Positions 19,587 through 30,613 of a stretch of DNA of 64,000 nucleotides are shown here, piece after piece. The notes beneath the pieces are model-generated. The model was not told where the DNA came from, made no database searches, and saw only the letters and a list, made by a program, of their open reading frames with translations. The position numbers and the translations under genes were made by a program. The DNA is from Chondrus crispus. Its lineage: Eukaryota > Rhodophyta > Florideophyceae > Gigartinales > Gigartinaceae. The number at the start of each line of letters is the position of its first letter. The stretch's first letter is position 1. The DNA lies in the NCBI RefSeq assembly GCF_000350225.1, contig NW_005178519.1:58944-122943 (forward strand). The letters are read 5' to 3'.

Positions 19587-21020
19587 ATGGCGAATGGCAA
19601 AGTCGACGACCTTGCGTGGTCCCAGCTGCGCCCCAGGCGCTCGGATCCGCAATGCATTGTCGACTCCATCCCCCCCGAAGACATGCAAACCTTCCTTCGT
19701 CTAGTCGCCACCAACCCCTTTCTTCCCTGCGATGACGCCGCTGCTATTCGTAGAAAGATTGCTAACTTGAGGCTCTGGAGAACAGACGCCGCCAACCCAA
19801 ATACCATCACGTACGTCCTGCAACTTCACACGCATCATCCCTCAGCCATGTCTCTCGTTCCATCAACGCCTCCTTCTGCAGTTAGTCAGACCAGCACCCG
19901 TCCCCAATTGCTGTAGGAGCGGTCCCGCCCTGACTTTCGCCACGCTGCACCGATTGTTTCGCAAGTCCTATTTTGAGCCTCGCTTTCAACTTTGATCTGA
20001 CTCTTTGTGCACTTTCTTCGCATTCAACCTCCGCTTCCAACCTCTACATCCAACTGTGCCTCTTGACACTACGTTCGACACAGGAAGGAATTTTCGTTGA
20101 TCAGGCCGTCTTCAAAACGCAGAAGGGAAGACTACGGCGGTTTCGTAGTCAACGGATATGCCGCAAGTGTGCGCGATACCGATTCTGATGACGAGCAGCC
20201 CAAGAGGAAACATAGACGCTCGTCGAGGCCCGCGCTTTCTCCCCTTGTACCAAAAACACAGCTTAGAGGGGACTCTCCGCAGAGCGATGACACTCCCAAC
20301 ATCGGTGCAGAGTTTCAAGCGGACATCCCAGCGGGTCCAATGCCGCGGGATTACTGGACAAAGCACCCGCCCGAGATTTTGTCGAAAGTCGTCTACGTCG
20401 AGAGCAAAATTGGTGGCTCCAAGGCAGTGGACATGTTTCTGCGCAATGTGAACGTGAAGAAGCGTCGCCGTGATGGGTTTCCACTAGCTCCTTATGCTAC
20501 CGAGGTTGCTCTGACGAAGCTTTACGGGCTGCGTGGAGATCCAGTACAGGCTCTCAAAACGGCCATGCGTGCCCTGCCGCGTGGTCCATTCTTTCCGGGT
20601 ATCAAGGGCTACTTTAAATATGAAGAGCAGTGCATATTTGTGAGGTCGCTTGCCGAACGGTCAAAGGAATTTGGGCAAATATCAAGAGAGATTCTGCCCC
20701 ATAGATCCACCTCTGAACTTGTCTGGATGTACTACACACGCCACAAACAGTTAACGATGCAGAATGGCGGGATCAAGAATGGGCTGGTTCTGGATGACGG
20801 TGGAGAGAAACTAAAGAGAGTTGAGCTTAGAACGGAGAGGATGGTTAGCTCTCTGCGGAACCTGGCTACTACTGCCGGTGACGGCTTTCCAGTAGATAGT
20901 AGAGTTGAGCGTGCTGTGTTGGCCTGTCGCCGTGTAATGGTGCAACGGCGGAAAAAGGCCAGGGAAACAGAGATGTACCGCAGGGTTCCTCGCCTTCGTA
21001 ACCAAAATGCTCCGTCATGA
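19587..21020 (+). CDS. ELM2-SANT domain protein, two exons
   Basis: Probable chromatin corepressor of the MTA/CoREST/MIER type, whose ELM2-SANT pair binds and activates histone deacetylases. Exons 19587-19810 and 20084-21020 join in phase 2 (donor GTACGT, acceptor CACAG) to give 386 aa. An acidic/basic linker with NLS-like text (SSKRRRED, PKRKHRR) runs from about residue 82 to 125. ELM2 begins at NIGAEFQADIPAGP, about 148-245. SANT spans about 250-297: YFKYEEQCIFVRSL, FGQISREILPHRSTSELV and WMYYTRHKQ. The first SANT tryptophan is replaced by Phe. The N-terminal 75 residues are unmatched but helical. The intron was placed by me from splice sites and frame continuity. Confidence 0.85.
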
Positions 21021-21996
21021 CTAGCCGAGTCGCTCTTCCGCGAACGAATTTGCTAAACGTCCAGGTCAAAGATCAAGTAAGTTTAAAGGATGTGGGGAGA
21101 TGTCTACATGTGACAAGGCGTCGCGTACAATTCGTCGCAGTGGATCCAAAGCACCCCACGCAAAAACCGGCGCGGGTATGATCCTATGGTGATTGGTGAC
21201 ATCGATCGAGCCCTCACTCAACTCTAACTAAAGGAGTAAACGATCTTAATACTTTAAGGGTTAATACGCTTGTGAGTAACTCTTGCTAAAGTCTAAAAAC
21301 ACATAAGACAATGTTCCTTGGAGTAGTAAAACGAAGTTTTCTTCGACAATATTAATGATAACATACGATGACATCACCGCATGGTGGACAGTTTGTCAGT
21401 TCCGCCCATTTCTGATTGCTTGTTGGACGAATAAATTTCTTCTATCATGACACAGAAAGTGTTTGTAAGATTGCTGGGGTTCCTCGTCGTCCCTGACCTT
21501 GCCAATAAAGACATCTCGCAAGAGCGCCAGAGCTCTGCGTCTGGTCTGCACTGAAACCAGGAAAAAAACAATTCAATTCTAAGTAGTGGTCCTCCCCCGC
21601 ACATAAGTTCACGTATGTGCGAAGACTCTTCCTTTTCTGCATTCCACCACCTTGCGGACTGGTGCCGGATATGCGAAAATAAGTCCCCATAAGATCCACA
21701 ATCTCCTGCCAAGCGGGCCTGGCCTCGAAAGTACGCGTAGACTGTCTTTCGGGCCGCCTGGGCCCCCAACAGAAAGTCGCGAAAACCGATATCAGGCTTG
21801 CGGGTTACTTCGGAGAACAACTCTTCTTAAATAAAAATTAGAGGGACCTCTTCAGACAAGATTAAAGCCAACTTAAACCTGCAACGAACAATACTTGACA
21901 CATCTCATCTCCACAAAGGTCTATGAGTAATGGAACCCATATAGAGGCATGTACAAGCTTATCCCGACCAACTGCACACCAGATTCACATCGCTCG
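21021..21996. other. intergenic between convergent ELM2 and CCCH genes
   Basis: About 980 bases. Frames on the minus strand at 21374-21820 have no usable ATG and no recognisable motif. No repeat noted. Probably UTR and spacer. Confidence 0.4.
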
Positions 21997-23793
21997 CTAC
22001 GGCGCATTATCATCGACACCCATGTTGCGAAACACTGGTAGACGTGAGCGCGATGTCGGCGAGCCAGCAGGAATCGCATCCGCGGTCCCTTCAAGCCCTT
22101 CCACTCTCTTCCCGGTTTGCAGTTTCAGACTTGCACTCGTAGCCGGGCCGGGGGGAGAAACGGCGTGGTTGTTTGTGCCCGCACTCGAGAACAAGCTCTC
22201 ACGCTGTGTTACACTATTTGAAGATACAAAGGGGCTTCCAATGATCTTGTCACTCTCGCTAATAGTTGTCACAGGCTTGGAGACTTGCTGCGCAGCATGA
22301 ACCAGGTCGTGGTCTGGGAAATCGGTGGTTGGGAAGCGAAGATCCGAGTCGGCACCGGAAAGTTGCATAATCCTGTTGTGGAATGCAACGTTGTCCGGGT
22401 AGTCATGAAAAACATTCGCTGTTGCGTAATCAACTTGACTCGCAGGTAGTGCTGCCGATCGATCTGGGAGATAGTCGGTGGGCTGTGCAGTAGCAGCTCG
22501 TTGATCCGCGTTAATAGAGTCAATGAAAGATTCAAAAGGGTTCGTTGCACTAAGAGAGGACTCGAAGAGACGCAAGTTGTAAGCATAACTGTCCTGAAGA
22601 TCCACCAAATGCTGATTCTTGGCACCCATGAGACCCTGCTGACCCGATGGAAAGTGTGCATGATGACCCAAGGCACCTGCCGAGGCACTGCTTAGGGCTT
22701 GATTCGCAGCCGCATGGACGATATGCTCATTGGTCTGCTTGGTGTCGTGAATGAAGCGGCACCGCGACTCATAAGGACAAGAGCCAGTCGTGACAAAATT
22801 GCGGCATAGCTTTGTCTTGTATCTTGGATGCCTGCGGACGGGGCGCAGTTCATCTGGGCCATGCGCGAACTGGCACTTGGCACCATACTTGCAATATCCG
22901 CCCGATTCCGCGTAAGTGCGACAAATCTCAGTCTTGTAAAGCTCGTTCTTGATGCGCGGGCCGGCCTGATTCGGAGCTTGGATCGCACCCATAGCCAGAG
23001 GCGAGGGTGGGATCGTCGGCGACGACGACGGAGGCACAGAGCTCGGGCGGAGAATGGGAGACCCGATAGGATGTGAGGAAAGATCTATGGGCGAGGAGGC
23101 AGCAAGCGCCTGGGCATAGACTGACCGATTTGGAGATGACGAGGCATGGAGCGATATGGGCCCCGCAGATGAAGTAAGGTAATGACTCAGCGACGAGTCT
23201 GCACGTAGCTCGGAGGCCATACGTGCAGAAGACGGTCGTTGATGTTGGCTCTGATGCTGCTGCTGCGATTGATGAGTTTGATGATGACGAGGAGCAGCGG
23301 AAGCAAAAGGGTTTGGTTGCAACGAAGCAGATCGATGGAGCAGATCGTTGGCCTGGGCATTTGAGGTAGCGGTGTCGTTGGTGGGATCGTTAATACGAAA
23401 GTCCAAGAAGCTGCGAAGAAGTGAATCCGAATCTGCTGATGGATCTGGGTTGTCATTGTTGTTTGAAGAGATAGGCAGATGAGGAGTGCGCGGACGAATG
23501 GTGGGAATAGAAGGAAGGGAAAGGTTCGGCAGAGAGGAGGAAGACAGATCGTAGCCGGCTAAGTCTGCCGGGGGCCAGAGCGGAGCAAGATGTGCGGCGG
23601 CTGAAACAACGGGATCATCCGGGTCAGAGACAATTGCAGGCGACGAAGACGGGGAGTGCAGCGCATGGGATTGCCATATGTGATTTGGCATTTCGTGCAA
23701 GTGGTGCTGCTGATGTTGCTGCGGTTGAGGGTGTGGTTGCTGCTGAGAAGGTATGTCCGACGGGGTGGAAACTGGAACCTTGATGTATGCCAT
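21997..23793 (-). CDS. tandem CCCH zinc-finger RNA-binding protein (TIS11/TTP-like)
   Basis: Likely binds AU-rich elements in mRNA 3' ends and controls decay. ATG at 23793 gives 598 aa. The N-terminal half is low complexity (Gln/His and Ser-rich). The tandem fingers lie at about 22745-22945: [20 protein letters not shown] then CQFAH, and [20 protein letters not shown] then CRFIH. Both have the (R/K)YKTxxC lead-in typical of TTP. The first finger has nine residues between its first two Cys where the TTP class has eight; the second has the usual CX8CX5CX3H. The remaining C-terminal part is Ser/Ala/Asn-rich and disordered. Single exon. Confidence 0.92.
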   Translation of the reverse strand: MAYIKVPVSTPSDIPSQQQPHPQPQQHQQHHLHEMPNHIWQSHALHSPSSSPAIVSDPDDPVVSAAAHLAPLWPPADLAGYDLSSSSLPNLSLPSIPTIRPRTPHLPISSNNNDNPDPSADSDSLLRSFLDFRINDPTNDTATSNAQANDLLHRSASLQPNPFASAAPRHHQTHQSQQQHQSQHQRPSSARMASELRADSSLSHYLTSSAGPISLHASSSPNRSVYAQALAASSPIDLSSHPIGSPILRPSSVPPSSSPTIPPSPLAMGAIQAPNQAGPRIKNELYKTEICRTYAESGGYCKYGAKCQFAHGPDELRPVRRHPRYKTKLCRNFVTTGSCPYESRCRFIHDTKQTNEHIVHAAANQALSSASAGALGHHAHFPSGQQGLMGAKNQHLVDLQDSYAYNLRLFESSLSATNPFESFIDSINADQRAATAQPTDYLPDRSAALPASQVDYATANVFHDYPDNVAFHNRIMQLSGADSDLRFPTTDFPDHDLVHAAQQVSKPVTTISESDKIIGSPFVSSNSVTQRESLFSSAGTNNHAVSPPGPATSASLKLQTGKRVEGLEGTADAIPAGSPTSRSRLPVFRNMGVDDNAP

Positions 23794-24049
23794 GGGACGA
23801 GGTGCGCGGGAACGTGAGATTGGAAATGAAAAGCTTGAAGTCTCCGGAAGCAAAAGCTATCCGGCGAGTGGGTTGGTTCCACCCCGAGGGGCCCAGTGGC
23901 ATCGCGAACTGCAGACACGCAGGAGTGTGATTCTGCAGGGCGAAGCGTGAGAGATGAATAAGATGGAGGGTTGGGTAGGGGTTAGGTAGGGGAGGGGGAA
24001 GGGAAGGATGGTAGAAGGGCGGAAGGCGGGTATGTAGTAGGCGGGGTAC

Positions 24050-24074
24050 GGGGGGGGGGGGGGGGGGGGGGGGG
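24050..24074. repeat. G homopolymer, about 25 G
   Basis: Unbroken G run followed by further G-rich tracts to about 24110 and then the assembly gap. Could form G-quadruplexes and is a likely cause of the gap. Lies upstream of the CCCH gene. Confidence 0.9.
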
Positions 24075-24143
24075 AAGGGAAAAAAGGGGGGGGGGGGCGG
24101 GGGGGGGGGTGTAAGGGGAGTTTCCCAACCCGAGGGGGGAGGA

Positions 24144-24285
24144 NNNNNNNNNNNNNNNNNNNNNNNNNNNNNNNNNNNNNNNNNNNNNNNNNNNNNNNNN
24201 NNNNNNNNNNNNNNNNNNNNNNNNNNNNNNNNNNNNNNNNNNNNNNNNNNNNNNNNNNNNNNNNNNNNNNNNNNNNNNNNNNNNN
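24144..24285. other. assembly gap (142 N)
   Basis: Run of N flanked on both sides by G-rich homopolymer sequence. Confidence 1.
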
Positions 24286-26871
24286 ATGGAAGCGACGGAA
24301 GGGTTGATTTTGTGGGTAGGGGGGGGGGGTGTTTCGGGCGTTTGAAAGGCGGGGTGCGTGGGGGCCGAAAAACGGGAAAAAAGAGGGAGACAGCACAGAG
24401 GGCGGGCGGAAGGCAGACAAGGAGGCGTCCGGTTGTTGCAGGAAGGCGACGACCGAGGGAAGCGAGACGGGTCTAAACGACGGAAGCAGGTGACAAGTGA
24501 CGCGGACGGGGCGCGCCACACGCGATGAAGTCCCCGAGCCACAAAAATATTTTTATTTATTTCCCTCCCTCGCACCGCTCCCTATCACCCCACGCCTACT
24601 AAAGTTTACCCCACTGCGCTTTGATAAACTCCCCTTCCAATTCTCTCCCCCCGCCCCTCCCCCTCGCTTTCTCACTCCGCATGCCGCCTCACACTCATTT
24701 TACGTTTACCCTGCAGGCCCCATACAGACTGCTCTCTTCGTCCCCTACCCCATGTTATCCTGAAGCTACTTACCACACAGTATCTATTAGAGTCGCTTGG
24801 GCACGTAAATGCATGCCTTGTCTGCGAACGCCTACCTCTACTCGGTAGCATCAGGTCTTTGTTTTATTGGCACCTCTCACGCACACACCCTTCTGTCCCG
24901 TTCCTTTTCCCCAAATTTAATGGGAACCATGTCCATCACGTCGCGTCCAACCCCCTCGCCATTTCTCTCACTCCCCCATGCTTCTCGGCGGATTCGTGCT
25001 CCCAGGAAATAGAAAATTTCGCATAACATCCGAAACTGAGAAACGCAATAAAAATAGAACGAGCAAAGAGAGTCGCTGCCAGCCGCACTCTTTGGCAGGT
25101 TGCAGCGATTTCCGGCGACGACCATTTTCGACTGAAAAAAGACCTTCGCGTCTCAACTGACACGCAGGGCTATGCGGTGTGACCCCCATTTCAGCAGCGT
25201 CGGTCTGGCCCCATCCAATCAAGCTCTAAGAAACACCTTGACCGCCCCAATCATCCGCTTACAGCACCCACGCTTCACATGCGTACCGCAGACAACGCAT
25301 TTCAGAAGCCCGCGCAGCCTCCTCCCATCTACTTTTGTGCTCCATGCATGCGCCACGCGTCAAATCACATTCCGTTTCTTATTTTTCTCTTATTCTTTGA
25401 TATCCCCACACGATTGGTTCAAATTTCGTGCAGTGCAGTGCAATGCACTTGGGGATATAAAAAAAAACCTGAAAGGATACAGCGACACACTGAAAAAAGA
25501 AACCCAAACTCAAAATCTTCCAAAAATCTAACCCAATTTGGTCGACTCGCACTGCCCTGCTACTCCCTTTAGGGGACGGTGCCCAAAAACAAAATCTCGT
25601 CAATATTTCAAGCGCATTCTGCGACACAGGCCCCGAATTAAAAAAACATCCTCGCTGTATCCCAATTGTATGCTCTTGAAGTCCTGCGTGCCACACGTGC
25701 ATATGTGGCGGCTTGCACATGCACAATGTAGGGAGAAAATTACGAAAAAACACCCTAGCGAAAGAGTTCCACCACGTGCACATTTTAACCCCTATCCCTG
25801 ACGCGTATGATTTTCGCAGTGCGTTGTGGGAGACTTCCCACACTACCACTAGAAGCGCGCTTTCCACCGGCGTATGGCTCGCTGTTGGCACCGCCTCGTC
25901 ATGCCCGAAATTTCATACATTTAAGTACTGTACTGTATGCCAAGACCTTTCAGGGCGGATCTGTGTCTCTACTATTTTCCGCGGGCCACCGCCGCAAGAA
26001 AAATCCGTCCGAATTTTCTTCCGTTTTTCACGCTTCCCGCCTTTCCGCTCTCCTCCACACCTCTTCTTTTCGCAGCTGCATCATCACGGTCACCACTAAA
26101 GCGCCTGCGCGTATGTTGAGATCAATTAGAGACACCCGCCACAGGTCAATTCCCCTTCATTACACGTTCGTCAAATCAACTCCCTGTTGTCTTGTCTTGC
26201 CAGTGCTGTGCGGCACTTATTTAATGCTCTGCCCTGCCGACGCAATTGAGCGTCAATTTTTAAATACACGAGAAAACAACCGTCGCAATCTAAAACGCGA
26301 TCATGTCTTCTGGCACAGGCGTGAAAATCAACCAAGTAGATCTTCATGCCATTCTCGCGCGCCACTTGTCTTTGTTGAGAGTCAGTGGGATTCTGTATGA
26401 GGTATGTCCTCGTCCGCCGCTTTGGCATGCCAACGCACTCGACCGTTCTCCCTTGACTTTTCCCCGCATGCTGACGACGGCAAGTGCATAGTCGCAACTC
26501 TCCACGCAACGCTTCACGCACCTCAAACGTGACCATCCAGCTAGAAAGTCATGACCGCTACGTGCAGGTATGGACGCCCTTTTCATGACTCACTAATGTT
26601 CCATCCCAACACCCCTCACAGTTCGATACGACATACCATACGTATACGGGGCCAAGCCCCGCAAGAGACCTTCTTCTGGATACCACATAACGCGGGTACC
26701 TGCCATGCACTTCTGTTTAAGCGAGAGCAGACCTTGTAGCTCCCATATCGTCTAAGCATATCTTACAAATGCAACACCACTGGACACACCCTTCTTGCAC
26801 CACCACCTCTGCGACGTAGATAATGCACGTCCTTCGTCAAAAACCCTGTACTCTTAATTTTCCATTCCGCC

Positions 26872-28206
26872 TCATATCCAATCTCCCTGCGCTAGCTTTC
26901 GCGGTAAATATTCCTCTGTCAAGTATTGAAACCCAAAAGAAGACAAAGCCTGAATCTCCGCCTTCTCCTTGTTTTTCACCATCAGCTCCAGTTCTTTATA
27001 CCAAGCCGGGTTCTTCTTGATAAAGTCCTCCTGTAGCAACTCTTTCCCCGTCTTAATATCGTGCTCCGTCATTGGCAGTCGACACCTCTCCGGAATCCCA
27101 TACTTCTCCAAGTCACTCGGCCGCACCCCAAGCCACTTGATATCTGGCGTCGTCAAATTCGCAGAGTCATAACTCATGTTCTTCGACCCAGACATGTACA
27201 CGCTTAAAATCTTGAGCCCGTACGGATCTGAATCCACAAGCCCCATGATCGGAATACCGAGCGTCTCGCGCAACTTCTTTAAAAACAGCCGCGTCGCCAC
27301 GTCGGGCTGCCCCTTCGCCGTGATGATAATGCAAGCGTACTTGCTGTAAAATCGATCCTCCGCCAGCCGCATGAATGCTGCATCCTTCTCCACAAGCAGT
27401 ATAAATTCAGCGTCACTCTCAATGTCTGTGATCCTCTCCACATACGGCGGAATGGCCTTCCCCCCGACTCCCATGCGCGTGCAATCAATCAAATCGCCCG
27501 CCTCCCGAAAACGCACGCGGCCAATGACGATCCCCTTCTCCGATGCCACGACTGAAAGGCTCGTCCGTGTGCAACCGACCATACATGCGACATCGTTAAG
27601 GACCTCATCACTTTCGTTCTGCGTCTTAAATAGCTTAACATCGGTATAAAACAAGTCCCTTTTCGTGACATGGATGCCCTTGTTGCACAGCTCCCATACC
27701 AGCCCCATAATCCTGGTCATAATGGTGACCTTGCGCACGGTCCCCGTGTTCGCAAACGCCCGCGAGCTCGTCTTATCCTTGAGTACGATGCGGTCGAGCT
27801 CCTCCACGTACATCTGATTACTGGCCGACCTCGTTGGCACGACATATCTAAAGCCTTCCCCGCGCATGATCGACCGTGCCACCACCGCCAGAATCGACTC
27901 GATGCCGCGACGCACGCGGCCCGTGTCCAGCTCTAGCACCTCCTTGAACACGTCGCCCAAATCCAGCTCGCTCAATTTGCGACGTGCGGGGCCGGGCGCG
28001 TCCATCTCGTGCCGCAACTCCTGCACGGGGCCCATGACCTGGGACACAGACATCGTTGATGAAGATGGGGCTCGTCCTCGCTTCCGAATCTGGCTGTCGC
28101 CGCTGTCACCTCGCCCGCTCGCGCCACCGCGACCACGGCCTCGCCCACGGCCGCGCCCACGGCCTCTACCGCGGGCACGGGCAGGAGGACGCGTCGTTGA
28201 CGACAT
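26872..28206 (-). CDS. topoisomerase VI subunit A / SPO11 family
   Basis: DNA-cleaving subunit that makes double-strand breaks through a tyrosine link; family members are plant TOP6A (SPO11-3) and meiotic SPO11. ATG at 28206 gives 444 aa. Residues 11-32 are an Arg-Gly repeat. The winged-helix domain carries the catalytic Tyr in [12 protein letters not shown] (Y187). The Toprim metal site is E273 in LVEKDAAF and D325/D327 in [12 protein letters not shown]. The family ending [15 protein letters not shown] is present. The full catalytic set is intact. Wording suggests the SPO11-3/TOP6A branch, which works in endoreduplication in plants, but a tree is needed to exclude meiotic SPO11. Divergent from SufD. 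Confidence 0.93.
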   Translation of the reverse strand: MSSTTRPPARARGRGRGRGRGRGRGRGGASGRGDSGDSQIRKRGRAPSSSTMSVSQVMGPVQELRHEMDAPGPARRKLSELDLGDVFKEVLELDTGRVRRGIESILAVVARSIMRGEGFRYVVPTRSASNQMYVEELDRIVLKDKTSSRAFANTGTVRKVTIMTRIMGLVWELCNKGIHVTKRDLFYTDVKLFKTQNESDEVLNDVACMVGCTRTSLSVVASEKGIVIGRVRFREAGDLIDCTRMGVGGKAIPPYVERITDIESDAEFILLVEKDAAFMRLAEDRFYSKYACIIITAKGQPDVATRLFLKKLRETLGIPIMGLVDSDPYGLKILSVYMSGSKNMSYDSANLTTPDIKWLGVRPSDLEKYGIPERCRLPMTEHDIKTGKELLQEDFIKKNPAWYKELELMVKNKEKAEIQALSSFGFQYLTEEYLPRKLAQGDWI

Positions 28207-28597
28207 GAAGGGAGCGATACGCAAGTTGTTGAACAAGTTGTTGTTTGGCTTCTTTTGGTCTGCTCCTTGCTTGCCAGTTTTCTCTTTCTTCCTCTTTTCG
28301 GCTTCTCTTGCAAGGGCCTACCTTTCGTGCGGGACTTTCGCAAAAAAAACCAGTAGAGGGACGGGAACGTACGGTACCCTTGGTACTTCAAAACGTTGGC
28401 CAGGGTGGGGAGAAGGAGAGTGTCATCTCTGTTCCTGTTGGTTTTGGCGCGAAAGTGTCCCGCGACGCGTGCCGGACACGTGTACACGTGTACATAAATG
28501 CAGCCACGTTTAGTACGTGTGCATCTATTTTTGTGAAATCTGCGGGGTGCCTATCGGGAAATATTAACCATTCAGTAAAACACGATCTCATGCGAAA
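28207..28597. other. divergent promoter, TOP6A-like / SufD
   Basis: About 390 bases. It contains the 13-mer GTACCCTTGGTAC at 28374-28386, the same 13-mer found upstream of UBA1 at 4588-4600, and a nested repeat of ACACGTGTACACGTGTAC at about 28476-28495. Confidence 0.5.
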
Positions 28598-30613
28598 ATG
28601 GACGGTGTTCCTTCACCGGAGGTCAAGCGTGAACGCGTAGACACAGCAGTGGCCGCTATATTGCGCCACCGACCGCACTTCACTCCGTACCCTACCACGC
28701 TTAATCTTATCCTTAACCCTTCCCCCATTTCTCGACCGCACTTCCACTCTCCCATCCCTGTACCCCTGCATTCACTGCGACGCCATCCCTTAACCATGCA
28801 CGTCTTCCGCCGCAACCGGCCAGCGCCGGCGTTTCTGCCTCCCACTACTCTCTCCACGACCACATGGATCACCCGGGGTCGAATGAACGCTACCTGCAAG
28901 CGCCGCATTGTTCGCCCGGCCGCTTTCCGCATGGCCTCCGCCGCAGAGAGCCAGCCCCATGCCCAGGAGAAGATCCCAATCGCACCCACTTCTGAGAACA
29001 ACAACCCCATCGCCTCCGCCCCGGAACCGGACAGCCCGGCTCCAGAAGCAGACAACTCGGCCCCGGGAGTAGACAGCCCCATTGACCTGACCTCAGATAG
29101 CAACCCTAGCGCCGGCGCCTCGGATACACTCGAGGCCGCCACATTGCCAGCACCCGTCACCCCCGCTGAGCCCATGGACCTCACGCTTGGCGAGGAAGCC
29201 GGCATCATCACCGTGTCTGAAGATCTCGTGCCCGAGAAAGACGAAACCTGGCTCTCCAATCTCGTCGCCTCGGCAGGCTCCATGTCTGAGCGACATCCTC
29301 TAGCGGCGATGAGAGCCCAGGCCCAGGCCGACCTCGAGCACTTACCCGTGCCCAACCGCCGCATGGAGGAGTGGCGATTCACTGATCTGCGCACAGTCTT
29401 TGCGAGTCGCTACGTCTTAAATGCTCACGTCGATCGTGATCAGATCGCAAACTTCGACTTACGGCAATACGCCCCGGATACTGCAGGTGTTGTCCTAGTC
29501 TTCGTGGACGGCATCTACAACGAAGATCTCTCCATTGTGAATGATGATTCCGCAAATGAGTGGCTGGCAGCAGGTGGTTACTTTGGATCGGCGGAGAATT
29601 ATCAAGGCGATGCAGCTGTCGTCAGCAAGATTTTGACGGAAAGGGAGCTTGGAAAAGATGGTGAAGGCGGCTTGTTTCCGACCGCCGCCCATGCCATAGC
29701 CACAGATGCAGCCATTTTGGAAGTGCCGGATAATTACGCTGTGTCGCGCCCTGTTGCCGTCGTTTTCGTTTCCACGACGGGTGAATCACCGCGACGAGCA
29801 AAAGCGTCGGCTGCACGGTTAGCTGTCATTGCGGGGAAGGGCTCCAAGTTGTCGCTGCTTGAATCGCACGTCTCTTTAGATAAGGAGAATTCATATAGTT
29901 TGACGCTAGCGACGGCAGCGTTCCTTGTCAAGGAAAGAGCCTGGGTCTCACATTATGTGGTTGATGATACGTGCCTAGAAGCGCACGTACTAGCCAGTAT
30001 ACACGCGGATGTTCGCACGAGGGGTAGTTATGAGATGCGCTCTTTCGGGTTAGGTTCAAAGGTTGGAAGATTTGATGTGGGGGTGGATTTGGGGGAACCC
30101 GGAGCTCACGGCCTCGTCCACGGCGCGCTTGTCGCGGACAAGTATCAAATCGCGGATATTCACTCCAGAATTTGCCACAACTCTGAAAACACTACATCCG
30201 ATCAGCTGCAGAAAAACGTCTCTGCCGATCATGGACGAGCCATCTTCAAGGGAAAGATTATCGTCACAGAGGATGGACCAGGCACAAACTCGTCCCAACT
30301 GTGTAAATCACTATTGCTGTCGAACAAGGCATACGTGGATGCAATGCCAGTCTTGGAGATTTCCAACGAGGATGTGCAGTGCTCTCATGGGGCCACAGTT
30401 GCGGATCTTGAAGAAAACGAAATTTTCTATTGCCAGAGCAGAGGCATCAGCTACGAAAAAGCCCAAGTACTGTTGATCACCGGCTTTGCCATGGAAATAC
30501 TAGGCGACTGCCCATTCCCGAACGTTCGAGAGCTCGTTGATAGAAAAATGAATAGTGTAGCTGCTTCGGTTGTCGACCGAGAATGGAAGAAAACGGAACT
30601 GACATCAATATAA
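28598..30613 (+). CDS. sufD: SufD, plastid Fe-S cluster assembly scaffold
   Basis: SufD works with SufB and SufC as the plastid Fe-S scaffold; in red algae sufB and sufC are usually plastid-encoded, so a nuclear sufD fits. The first ATG, 28598, gives 671 aa. An internal ATG at 28796 (MHVFRRNRPAPAFLPPTTLS) starts a sequence much more like a red-algal plastid leader, and I prefer it as the true start. An acidic Pro/Glu spacer follows, then the SufBD signature RRMEEWRFTDLRT. The beta-helix core includes VPDNYAVSRPVAVVFVS, HADVRTRGSYEMRS, NVSADHGRAIFKGKI and DVQCSHGATVADLEENEIFY. It ends LTSI. The conserved Cys-His of the C-terminal motif (CSHGA) is present. Confidence 0.93.
   Translation: MDGVPSPEVKRERVDTAVAAILRHRPHFTPYPTTLNLILNPSPISRPHFHSPIPVPLHSLRRHPLTMHVFRRNRPAPAFLPPTTLSTTTWITRGRMNATCKRRIVRPAAFRMASAAESQPHAQEKIPIAPTSENNNPIASAPEPDSPAPEADNSAPGVDSPIDLTSDSNPSAGASDTLEAATLPAPVTPAEPMDLTLGEEAGIITVSEDLVPEKDETWLSNLVASAGSMSERHPLAAMRAQAQADLEHLPVPNRRMEEWRFTDLRTVFASRYVLNAHVDRDQIANFDLRQYAPDTAGVVLVFVDGIYNEDLSIVNDDSANEWLAAGGYFGSAENYQGDAAVVSKILTERELGKDGEGGLFPTAAHAIATDAAILEVPDNYAVSRPVAVVFVSTTGESPRRAKASAARLAVIAGKGSKLSLLESHVSLDKENSYSLTLATAAFLVKERAWVSHYVVDDTCLEAHVLASIHADVRTRGSYEMRSFGLGSKVGRFDVGVDLGEPGAHGLVHGALVADKYQIADIHSRICHNSENTTSDQLQKNVSADHGRAIFKGKIIVTEDGPGTNSSQLCKSLLLSNKAYVDAMPVLEISNEDVQCSHGATVADLEENEIFYCQSRGISYEKAQVLLITGFAMEILGDCPFPNVRELVDRKMNSVAASVVDREWKKTELTSI

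Larger units (their letters stand above)
23794..26871. other. gene-poor 3.1-kb region with G-run and gap
   Basis: Holds the CCCH promoter, a G homopolymer and a 142-base gap (listed separately), then AT-richer DNA with C/T-rich tracts. One possible first exon lies at 26303-26401: ATG, about 33 codons ending RVSGILYE, then GTATGT. No convincing partner exon was found. No other gene is supported. Confidence 0.4.

Noticed and set aside
21374-21820. 148-codon minus-strand frame
   Set aside because: Starts only at TTG, no motif, lies in 3' spacer.
25379-25891. 170-codon minus-strand frame
   Set aside because: Low-complexity, AT-rich, no family wording and no conserved start.
26303-26491. Possible small-gene first exon with GTATGT donor
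   Set aside because: Several acceptors give different short endings; none makes a recognisable protein.
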